64,000 bases of DNA from Sphingosinicella sp942492965. GTDB taxonomy: Bacteria > Pseudomonadota > Alphaproteobacteria > Sphingomonadales > Sphingomonadaceae. Shown here in pieces: positions 41,500 through 48,133 of the stretch. Positions within the stretch are counted from its first letter, which is position 1; every line of letters starts with the position of its first letter. Both the position numbers and the translations under genes were made by a program. Location of the stretch: assembly GCA_942492965.1 (NCBI GenBank), contig OW818656.1, positions 2,852,001 through 2,916,000 of the forward strand, read 5' to 3'. The notes below the pieces were generated by a model. The model was given only the letters and a program-made list of their open reading frames with translations, did no database searches and was not told the DNA's origin.

Positions 41500-43182
41500 G
41501 CTTGGTGAAACCTGGCCGGACGCCGTGCTGGCGCTGTCGGTCGCGCCGGCAACAATTGTTTCAAGGGATGCACCGTTGAAGCCGAGTTCCTTCATCAGGC
41601 TATCGATCACGGGTGCCTGAGCCCGGTAGCGTAGCGCTGCGGTAACGGCACTACTGGCAAGATTTTCGTTGCCGCTATTTTCGCTCGGGCTGCCCCCTGG
41701 GGACGTTCCGGCCAGGCCTTCCACTTGCACGATCTTGATGCTGTCGATCGCTTCCATTGGCTTGGCAGCCTCGCGGATCACTTCCGGCAGAACTTTAAGG
41801 AGCGCCAACTTTGTCTGCAGCGAAATTTGATCGGATGACAGAAGGTTTGCGGCTTCGTTGATCGCACGCTGGCCCGCAGCTTCCACTTCGAAGCGTGCAC
41901 GGGCACCTTCAGCACGCAGCTTTTCGGCTTCGGCCTCGCCCTGTGCGACCGCGCGAAGAGCTTCGGCGCGATCCGCTGCCGCCTGCTTTTCGGCTTGGGC
42001 GTCGACCTTGATGCCGATCGCAGCCCGCTCCGCCTCTCGCGATGCGTCGATCAGTTCGATGCTCTTGCTGCGTTCTGCAATCTCGGTCTGCCGCGCCGTG
42101 ATGACCTGTTCTTCGGCCGCAGCAGAAGCTGCCCTTGCCCGGTCGGCTTCGGCCTTTGCCTGGCTTTCCTCGCGGCTCTTGTTCTGAATGGCGATTTGTT
42201 GTTCCTGCCGCGCGATCTCCAGCGATTGTGCCTGGGCGATGCGCGCTTGCTCGACGGTACGATCCGCTTCAATCTGAGCGGCATCGATCTGCTGCTTGGC
42301 GGCAATGCGTGCTTCCTCGGCGTCACGTTGGCTATCTGCCTGTCGACGCGCGACCTCGGCGATCTGCTCTGCACGGCGGACTTCCAGTTCGCGCTCCTGT
42401 TCCAGTTTCGCAAACTCATTGTCGCGTGCGATCAGCAGGGACTGGCGTTCGGCCTCGAGGTTCTTGGTTTCGATCTGGACACGCGTATCCTGCTCGATAT
42501 CGTTGCGAGCCTTGTTGCGAAGCTGAATCTGCTCCGTGAGCTTGGTGAGACCTTCGGCGTCGAACGCATTATTGGCGTTGAAGTGCTCGATCGATGTCTG
42601 GTCGAGTCCGGTGAGCGAAACCGATTCAAGTTCGAGGCCGTTCATTGCCAGGTCGGCGGATGACACCTGCTGCACCTTCTGCACGAACTCGGAACGCTGT
42701 TCATGCAACTGGTTCATCGTCATGCCTGCGGCAACGGAGCGAAGCGCGTCGACAAACTTGCCCTCCACAAGTTCTTTCAGGTGTTCGGATTGCATGGTGC
42801 GCATACCGAGTGTCTGGGCGGCTATCGCGATAGCCTCGCGGTCTGGGCGTACCCGAACGTAGAACTCCGCCTTCACATCGATCCGCAGCCGGTCAAGCGT
42901 GATGAGTGCGTCTGCATTCTTCCGTTCAACGGCGAGACGCACGGTGTTCATGTTGACCGGCATCGTCTCGTGGAGAACCGGTAGAACAAGAGCGCCCCCG
43001 TTTATTACGACTTTTTCCCCGCCGAAACCCGTCCGGACGAATGCGATCTCCTTGGACGCGCGTTTGTACAGGCGCGCAATGATGACACCGATAATGACGA
43101 GCGCGACAAGTGTGACGCCCGCATAGATGCCCATGGCAAGAAGGTTGGAGAATGGCGTTTCCGAGAGCGCTATTTCATTCAT
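41476..43182 (-). CDS. yqiK: Flotillin-family membrane scaffold protein (YqiK-like)
   Basis: 568 residues. One N-terminal membrane helix (GIYAGVTLVALVIIGVIIAR), an SPFH domain (FVRTGFGGEKVVINGGALVL, then VLHETMPVNMNTVRLAV), and a long Ala/Glu/Gln-rich coiled coil (about residues 200-450, for example EARIAAKQQIDAAQIEADRT), ending in a low-complexity tail. Flotillins organise membrane microdomains. The start overlaps the YqiJ stop by 4 bp, the usual YqiJ-YqiK pair. Base composition appears less GC-biased than neighbouring genes, which may mean separate origin. Confidence 0.92.
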   Translation of the reverse strand: MNEIALSETPFSNLLAMGIYAGVTLVALVIIGVIIARLYKRASKEIAFVRTGFGGEKVVINGGALVLPVLHETMPVNMNTVRLAVERKNADALITLDRLRIDVKAEFYVRVRPDREAIAIAAQTLGMRTMQSEHLKELVEGKFVDALRSVAAGMTMNQLHEQRSEFVQKVQQVSSADLAMNGLELESVSLTGLDQTSIEHFNANNAFDAEGLTKLTEQIQLRNKARNDIEQDTRVQIETKNLEAERQSLLIARDNEFAKLEQERELEVRRAEQIAEVARRQADSQRDAEEARIAAKQQIDAAQIEADRTVEQARIAQAQSLEIARQEQQIAIQNKSREESQAKAEADRARAASAAAEEQVITARQTEIAERSKSIELIDASREAERAAIGIKVDAQAEKQAAADRAEALRAVAQGEAEAEKLRAEGARARFEVEAAGQRAINEAANLLSSDQISLQTKLALLKVLPEVIREAAKPMEAIDSIKIVQVEGLAGTSPGGSPSENSGNENLASSAVTAALRYRAQAPVIDSLMKELGFNGASLETIVAGATDSASTASGQVSPSLSQAPID

Positions 43183-43787
43183 GCGTTTGTCCAGTTGGTG
43201 AAGCGTGGATTGTCGTGAAGAATGGCGCGGAAGATATTGCCTTCGCGCCGCACGAGGAGGACCGTTGTCCCCTCGTCGAATTTGTCGCCCTCGTTGTCGG
43301 GTTCGACCATTACGTTATGCGCTTGGCCGAAATGGTCGAGGACGCGGGCGCGGGCCGGAGAACCTCGCCTCGCGCTGCCAACGAGAACCGTAGCCGTTCT
43401 GCCGACCATCATGGAGGGGTCGATCGCCGTTGTTTCGTCGCGCGGGATGATCCGCGCCAGTCCGCGAGCAACCTTCGATGTCACAGGCAAAGCCGCCAAT
43501 AGGGCGACAGGAACCGCAAGTAAGCCAGGCATCAGCGTTCCAGTGGCCGCGAGGAAGAGCTGCTGGCCAGCCAGGCCGATGAGGCCAAACGTGGCAAGAA
43601 ACGCAATGATGACAATAAGCAGCGGCACTTCGCCGATGCCCAACCAGTTCAGCGGGCTTTCCGCATCGATATCGAGATCGATGGCGCTTGATCCCAGTCC
43701 AATGGCTTCAAGCAGACCGATCAGCACCATTAAAGCGAGTGCACCTGAAAAGACGATTGTCTCACTTGCGCCGAAAAAACCGAGCAC
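43179..43787 (-). CDS. yqiJ: YqiJ-like membrane protein (flotillin partner, OB-fold)
   Basis: About 202 residues: membrane helices (TIVFSGALALMVLIGLLEAI; EVPLLIVIIAFLATFGLIGL; LMPGLLAVPVALLAALPVTS) followed by a C-terminal OB-fold/NfeD-like domain (MVGRTATVLVGSARRGSPAR, EGTTVLLVRREGNIF). It matches YqiJ, coded before flotillins. A GTG at 43787 preceded by GGGGGAG was chosen over the frame-opening TTG at 43802. It overlaps yqiK by 4 bp. Confidence 0.85.
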   Translation of the reverse strand: MLGFFGASETIVFSGALALMVLIGLLEAIGLGSSAIDLDIDAESPLNWLGIGEVPLLIVIIAFLATFGLIGLAGQQLFLAATGTLMPGLLAVPVALLAALPVTSKVARGLARIIPRDETTAIDPSMMVGRTATVLVGSARRGSPARARVLDHFGQAHNVMVEPDNEGDKFDEGTTVLLVRREGNIFRAILHDNPRFTNWTNA

Positions 43788-43950
43788 GCGACTCTCCCCC
43801 AACTCATGAAATCTAGAGATATTTCTTGAGGTGTAAAAGCCTATCCGTACGCGCGCTTTTGTTTTTTTCAGGTCTTCTCTATGAAAGTGCCGTGAGCTGA
43901 ATTGTTACTGTTTTACTGCAGCTGCCGAAGCTAGCCGGTCCTCTGATTGA

Positions 43951-43977
43951 CGAGCGCTTCGTCTTGTCAGGCGCTCG
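43951..43977 (-). terminator. Weak hairpin after the ArsR-VOC-SRPBCC operon
   Basis: CGAGCGC (43951-43957) pairs with GCGCTCG (43971-43977), perfect 7-bp arms and a 13-nt loop, spanning the SRPBCC stop codon. No T-run follows on the minus strand, so it is at best a Rho-assisted or RNA-stabilising structure. Confidence 0.3.
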
Positions 43978-44491
43978 CCGCCAGAAGCTCCGCCAGCCTG
44001 TCGAAGCTCTCGCCCATGCCTTCGGCCATGCCGAGCGCGGCGAAGGCGTCGCGGTCGAGATCGGAGGCGAATTCGGCGATCATGGTCAGCTGCGTGCCGC
44101 CGCGTTCGTCCGCGAAGGTCACGATGAGACGCATCTGGGTTGGGCAGTCGGTGTCGGTGCCGCGCAGCCGGACGAGTTCGGCGAACCATTCCGGCGGATG
44201 ATCCTCGAACATGTCGAGCATCACCAGCCTTTCGTCGGGGACGATTTCCAGGAACTGCCCATGCATCGGATAACGTGTGCCGTCCGGCCCCTGCATCGTG
44301 ATCGCATAGCCGCCGCCGGGCGACGGGTCGGCTTCCACCGTCGTGTCGAAGCCGCGCGGCCCCCACCAGCCCGCCATCATCGCCGGGTCCGTCCATGCGC
44401 GGAACACGAGCGCGGGGGGTGCTGCGAACCAGCGTTTCAGGATCAGCTGCCGGTCCGCCTTGGCGACCTCCGTTTTCGGTTGATCGGTCAT
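43967..44491 (-). CDS. SRPBCC (AHSA1-like) protein
   Basis: 174-residue START-like fold protein of the AHSA1 family: LILKRWFAAPPALVFRAWTD, MMAGWWGPRGFDTTVEADPS, GGGYAITMQGPDGTRYPMHG, and the C-terminal FDRLAELLAA. These bind hydrophobic ligands, and with ArsR and VOC partners are often annotated as polyketide-cyclase-like. ATG 44491 overlaps the VOC stop by 4 bp. Last gene of the ArsR-VOC-SRPBCC operon. Molecular function unknown. Confidence 0.88.
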   Translation of the reverse strand: MTDQPKTEVAKADRQLILKRWFAAPPALVFRAWTDPAMMAGWWGPRGFDTTVEADPSPGGGYAITMQGPDGTRYPMHGQFLEIVPDERLVMLDMFEDHPPEWFAELVRLRGTDTDCPTQMRLIVTFADERGGTQLTMIAEFASDLDRDAFAALGMAEGMGESFDRLAELLAASA

Positions 44492-44895
44492 ACCGTCTCG
44501 CAATTCACCATCCACGGCGTGCCGTATCTGTCATGGCACATGCCGAAGCCGGCCGCCCAGAAGGTCGCCTCAAACGGCATGATGATCGTGCCGCCCTCCG
44601 CGAGTGCATCGAACACCTGCTTGCCCTTCGCCGGGTCGTCGAACTGGAGCGAGACAGAAAAGCCGGTCGGCGCCGCGTACATCTGCGGCGGTGCGTCGCC
44701 GCCCATCAGCGTAAAGCCGTCACCGACAAGGCGCGCGTGCATGATGTCATCGACGTTCTCCGGCGCGACGTGCGGTTCGGCGGGCGTGCCGCGCGCGGCC
44801 ATCATGTGCGTGATCTCGCCGCCAAGCACGCGCTGGTAAAAGGCGAAGGCCTCGCGGCATTTACCGCCGAACGAAAGATAGGGGACGATCTGCAT
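44488..44895 (-). CDS. VOC family protein (PhnB-like)
   Basis: 135 residues: MQIVPYLSFGGKCREAFAFY, ending FGMCHDRYGTPWMVNCE, the PhnB/DUF899-like glyoxalase fold in which metal is not always bound. ATG 44895 follows AAAGGACC; the frame opens at 45003. It begins 25 bp after the ArsR gene and overlaps the SRPBCC gene by 4 bp. Probably a small-molecule binding or modifying protein of unknown substrate. Confidence 0.88.
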   Translation of the reverse strand: MQIVPYLSFGGKCREAFAFYQRVLGGEITHMMAARGTPAEPHVAPENVDDIMHARLVGDGFTLMGGDAPPQMYAAPTGFSVSLQFDDPAKGKQVFDALAEGGTIIMPFEATFWAAGFGMCHDRYGTPWMVNCETV

Positions 44896-44920
44896 ACAAT
44901 GGTCCTTTCGCAACAGGGCC

Positions 44921-45247
44921 TCAAGAGGCCGGTTTCTGTATGTCCTCAAGATAGGCTTCCAGCCGGTCGAGCCGGGCTTCCCAGTGCGCCCGGTACTGCG
45001 CAACCCAGTCCATCGCGCCCTTCAGCGGCGCGGCCTCCAGCTTCGCAGGTCTCCACTGCGCCTCGCGTCCGCGCGAGATGAGCCCGGCGCCCTCCAGCAC
45101 CTTCAGGTGGCGGGTAATCGCCGGGGCGCTGATTTCGAACGGTTCGGAAAGCTCTTTCACGGTCGCATCGCCCAGCGAAAGCCGCGCGAGAATGGCCCGC
45201 CGGGTGGGATCGGCGAGTGCGGAAAAGGTCTGGCTGAGATGATCCAT
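44921..45247 (-). CDS. ArsR-family transcriptional regulator
   Basis: 108-residue winged-helix repressor: FSALADPTRRAILARLSLGD, PFEISAPAITRHLKVLEGAG, LISRGREAQWRPAKLEAAPL. It lacks the CxC metal site of arsenic sensors and belongs to the branch found next to SRPBCC/VOC genes. The start ATG has no visible Shine-Dalgarno, and an AT-rich palindromic region lies 15-36 bp upstream, fitting autoregulation. Confidence 0.92.
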   Translation of the reverse strand: MDHLSQTFSALADPTRRAILARLSLGDATVKELSEPFEISAPAITRHLKVLEGAGLISRGREAQWRPAKLEAAPLKGAMDWVAQYRAHWEARLDRLEAYLEDIQKPAS

Positions 45248-45261
45248 TTATTTTGCGAGTC

Positions 45262-45283
45262 GGTTAATTAACATATTGGTTAA
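45262..45283. promoter_or_regulatory. Candidate ArsR operator
   Basis: GTTAATTAAC (45263-45272) is a perfect 10-bp palindrome. GGTTAA occurs twice (45262-45267 and 45278-45283), and TTAAC/GTTAA (45268-45283) forms a second inverted repeat. AT-rich in a GC-rich genome and directly upstream of arsR; the rnpB promoter lies 20 bp further away. Confidence 0.45.
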
Positions 45284-45302
45284 ATATGAAAGCAGGCGCG
45301 CC

Positions 45303-45331
45303 TTGTCAACGCACCGAAGGCGCCCTATTTC
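45303..45331 (+). promoter_or_regulatory. Predicted rnpB promoter
   Basis: TTGTCA (45303-45308), a 17-bp spacer and TATTTC (45326-45331), then seven bases to 45339, the 5' end deduced independently from the RNase P RNA P1 stem. This agreement supports the assignment. Confidence 0.6.
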
Positions 45332-45338
45332 CGTCAGC

Positions 45339-45715
45339 GGTCAGAGGGTCGGACGGCCGCCGCGCCAGGGTTCGAAAGAACGGCGGGGAGGAAAGTCCGG
45401 GCTCCACGGATAGACGGTGCCGGGTAACGCCCGGCGGGGGCGACCCCAGGGAAAGTGCCACAGAGAGCAGACCGCCCGATGGTTTCGGCCGGACGGCAAG
45501 GGTGAAAGGGTGCGGCAAGAGCGCACCGCGCTACCGGCAACGGAAGCGGCACGGCAAACCCCACCGGGAGCAAAACCGAATAGGGGCGGCGCATGGCTTA
45601 TCCGGCCGGACCGCCCGGGTAGGTTGCTGGAGGCGGCGCGCAAGCGTCGTCCTAGAGGAATGGTCGTCGCTGCCTTTGCGGGCAGTACAGAACCCGGCTT
45701 ACAGACCCTCTGACC
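45339..45715 (+). ncRNA. rnpB: RNase P RNA (bacterial type A)
   Basis: Catalytic RNA that removes tRNA 5' leaders. The ends pair as stem P1: GGTCAGAGGGTC (45339-45350) with GACCCTCTGACC (45704-45715), fully complementary. The conserved core GGGGAGGAAAGTCCGGGCTC is near the 5' end, CCACAGAGAGCAGACCGCC in the middle, and ACAGAACCCGGCTTACAGA at the 3' end. About 377 nt, normal for alphaproteobacteria. No T-rich terminator is visible; the convergent NfeD gene ends 3 bp beyond. Confidence 0.96.
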
Positions 45716-45717
45716 GT

Positions 45718-46164
45718 TTACGCCGGTTCGACATGGAGCGTCGCACCGTCGACGCCCGTGATGCGGACCATGCTGCCGGCAGCGGCGTCGGGGCCGGTTG
45801 CGAGCCACGGCGAATCGCCGACTTGAACGCGTCCCCGCCCGTCGATGATCGGTTCCACGACCTTGACGCGCGTGCCGACCAGCCGTTCGCCGCGCCGATT
45901 GAGGCCCGTATCGCTCGTTTCCACCGGGTTGCGTCTCAGGAAGTTGCGGCCAACGAACACTGCCACGACCGAGAGGATCGCGAACACCGCGAGTTGCAGT
46001 TCCCACCCGAAGCCGAGCGCGAGCGTGACGACGCCGGTGACGGCGGCGGCCATCGCCAGCCAGATCATGAAGATGCCGGGTGCAATGATCTCCATGATCG
46101 CCAGCACCGCGGCGGCGGCGAACCAGACCCAGTAGGTCATCTCGAAGTTCTGGAAATCCGGCAT
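45718..46164 (-). CDS. NfeD-family protein
   Basis: 148 residues: membrane helices (YWVWFAAAAVLAIMEIIAPG, IFMIWLAMAAAVTGVVTLAL, LQLAVFAILSVVAVFVGRNF) and a C-terminal OB-fold (LVGTRVKVVEPIIDGRGRVQ, then VGDSPWLATGPDAAAGSMVR). NfeD proteins pair with SPFH proteins; the SPFH gene is 10 bp upstream. ATG 46164 has GAGGAG upstream. It is the short form, without the protease domain. Confidence 0.92.
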   Translation of the reverse strand: MPDFQNFEMTYWVWFAAAAVLAIMEIIAPGIFMIWLAMAAAVTGVVTLALGFGWELQLAVFAILSVVAVFVGRNFLRRNPVETSDTGLNRRGERLVGTRVKVVEPIIDGRGRVQVGDSPWLATGPDAAAGSMVRITGVDGATLHVEPA

Positions 46165-46174
46165 GGCGGTCTCC

Positions 46175-47155
46175 TCAGGCCTGCTCGAACGGACCCGGAC
46201 GGCGCGGGCGCGGCGCGGGCGCTGGCGGCGGCGTATCCCCGCCGTCGCGCACGGCCTTCACCAGTTCGCCGATGCCGCCGATCGTGCCGACGAGGCTTGT
46301 CGCTTCCAGCGGCATGAAGATCGTCTTGGCGTTGGGTGAGCTTGCGAACGCGTGCACCGCATCCACATATTTCTGCGCGATGAAGTAGTTGATCGCCTGC
46401 GCGTTGCCGCCGGCGATGGCGTTCGAGACCATCTCGGTCGCCTTGGCTTCGGCCTCCGCCTCGCGCTCGCGTGCCTCGGCGTCGCGGAACGCGGCTTCGC
46501 GGCGGCCCTCGGCCTCTAGGATCTGCGACTGTTTCTGGCCCTCGGCCTTCAGAATCTCGGATGCACGCAGGCCTTCGGCTTCAAGGATCGCGGCGCGCTT
46601 CTCGCGTTCCGCCTTCATCTGGCGTCCCATCGAGTTCACGATGTCCTGCGGTGGGCGGATGTCCTTCACCTCGACGCGCGTGATCTTCACGCCCCATGAC
46701 GTTGTCGCATCATCGACGACATGCAGCAGCCGGGCATTGATCTCGTCACGGCGCGACAGCGTCTCGTCGAGGTCCATCGAGCCCATCACGGTGCGCAGGT
46801 TGGTCGTGGTAAGCTGCAGGATCGCGACATAGACGTCGGAAACCTCATAAGCGGCCTTCGCGGCATCGAGCACCTGGAAGAACACCACGCCGTCCACCGA
46901 AACCATGGCGTTGTCCTTGGTGATGATCTCCTGCCCCGGAATATCGAGCACCTGCTCCATCATGTTGACCTTGCGGCCGACGCGATCGATGAACGGCAGG
47001 ATCAGTGTAAAGCCGGGCTTCGCCACCTGTGTGAAGCGGCCGAAGCGCTCGATCGTGTATTCATAGCCCTGCCGGACGACGACGACCGCACTCCACACGA
47101 ACACCACGGCGAGCGCCGCCAGGAAGATCACGAAAAGTCCGCCGCCCATATCCAT
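46175..47155 (-). CDS. SPFH/Band 7 protein (paraslipin/QmcA type)
   Basis: 326 residues: N-terminal membrane helix (FVIFLAALAVVFVWSAVVVV), SPFH domain (RFGRFTQVAKPGFTLILPFI, VLDIPGQEIITKDNAMVSVD, MGSMDLDETLSRRDEINARL), a coiled coil (EILKAEGQKQSQILEAEGRR) and a conserved NAKTIFMPLEA end. Membrane-quality-control scaffold, operon with NfeD. ATG 47155 or, with better-spaced GGGGG, ATG 47149. Divergent from the CitE-like gene. Confidence 0.93.
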   Translation of the reverse strand: MDMGGGLFVIFLAALAVVFVWSAVVVVRQGYEYTIERFGRFTQVAKPGFTLILPFIDRVGRKVNMMEQVLDIPGQEIITKDNAMVSVDGVVFFQVLDAAKAAYEVSDVYVAILQLTTTNLRTVMGSMDLDETLSRRDEINARLLHVVDDATTSWGVKITRVEVKDIRPPQDIVNSMGRQMKAEREKRAAILEAEGLRASEILKAEGQKQSQILEAEGRREAAFRDAEAREREAEAEAKATEMVSNAIAGGNAQAINYFIAQKYVDAVHAFASSPNAKTIFMPLEATSLVGTIGGIGELVKAVRDGGDTPPPAPAPRPRRPGPFEQA

Positions 47156-47226
47156 CCCCCATAAATCGGTTGCCCACAGCGATATTGGACCGCCATAGCA
47201 CGAATTCCACAGGGAATCTTAACGCC

Positions 47227-48072
47227 ATGACCGATTTTCGTGCTTACCGCAGTGCGCTCTACCTTCCGGCCGCGAATGCGCGCGCCATCGAGAAGGCGCG
47301 GACGCTTGATGCCGACGTCGTGATCCTCGACCTTGAAGACGCCGTCGCGCCTGACGCAAAACCAGCCGCCCGCGCTGCCGCCGCTGAGGCCGTGACAGCA
47401 GGCGGTTGGGGTCGCCGCACGGTCGCGATCCGCGTCAACGGCATTGGCACGCAGTGGTGCGAGGCGGATTTCCTCGCCGTCCGTTCCGCCCAGCCCGCAG
47501 CCGTCGTCGTGCCCAAGGTGAGCAGCGCCGCCGAAGCAGCGGAGGCGGTACGCCTCGCGGGCGGTGTGCCGGTGTGGGCGATGATTGAAACGCCGCGCGG
47601 GGTGCAGGCGGTCGATGCGATCGCCGATACGCAGGGCGTCGCCGCGCTCGTCGTCGGCGCGGCCGATCTCGAAAAGGATCTCGGCTGCCGCGTCGGCCCG
47701 GCGCGCGCCGAAATCCAGTACGCGCTGCAGCGTATCGTCATCGCGGCGCGCGCCGCCGAAATCATGGCGTTCGACGCCATGTACCCCGATATCAAGGACA
47801 TGGAGGGGCTGGAGGCGGTGACGCTTCAGGGCAAGGCGCTCGGCTTCAACGGCAAGACGCTGATCCACCCCGCGCAGATCGAAACCGCGAACCGCGTCTT
47901 TTCGCCCTCCGCTGCCGAGGTGGAGCAGGCCCGCCGCATTGTCGCGACGTTCGAGGCGGCGAAGGCCGAAGGAAAAGGTGTCGCGACGCTCGATGGCAAG
48001 ATCGTCGAGGTGCTCCACGCCGCGCAGGCCCGCGACCTCATCGCTTTCGCCGAGAGCATCGCACCACAATAA
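47227..48072 (+). CDS. HpcH/HpaI (CitE-like) CoA-ester lyase
   Basis: 281-residue aldolase-fold enzyme related to citrate lyase beta and malyl-CoA lyase. Motifs: RSALYLPAANARAIEKARTL, the metal site VVILDLEDAVAPDAKPAAR, PVWAMIETPRGVQAVDA, GAADLEKDLGCRVG and LIHPAQIETANRVFSP. It cleaves or forms C-C bonds in 3-hydroxyacyl-CoA compounds; the exact substrate is not visible. ATG 47227 was chosen (frame opens 47170). No citrate lyase alpha or gamma genes are nearby, so it is a stand-alone lyase. Confidence 0.9.
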   Translation: MTDFRAYRSALYLPAANARAIEKARTLDADVVILDLEDAVAPDAKPAARAAAAEAVTAGGWGRRTVAIRVNGIGTQWCEADFLAVRSAQPAAVVVPKVSSAAEAAEAVRLAGGVPVWAMIETPRGVQAVDAIADTQGVAALVVGAADLEKDLGCRVGPARAEIQYALQRIVIAARAAEIMAFDAMYPDIKDMEGLEAVTLQGKALGFNGKTLIHPAQIETANRVFSPSAAEVEQARRIVATFEAAKAEGKGVATLDGKIVEVLHAAQARDLIAFAESIAPQ

Positions 48073-48100
48073 TTGACAAGTTATAACATTACATTCTAAA
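48073..48100 (+). promoter_or_regulatory. Promoter of the zinc receptor with candidate Zur box
   Basis: TTGACA (48073-48078), a 16-bp spacer and TCTAAA (48095-48100). The spacer contains GTTATAAC (48080-48087), a perfect palindrome continued by ATTAC; GTTATAACATTAC resembles alphaproteobacterial Zur sites. Zinc repression of the downstream receptor is therefore likely. Confidence 0.5.
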
Positions 48101-48133
48101 CGGCCTCCCATCAGAAAAAGGGAGTTCGTGGTC

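Noticed and set aside
43850..43875. GC stretch followed by a T-run (resembling a terminator)
   Set aside because: It would act on the plus strand, where no gene ends nearby, and no proper stem forms.
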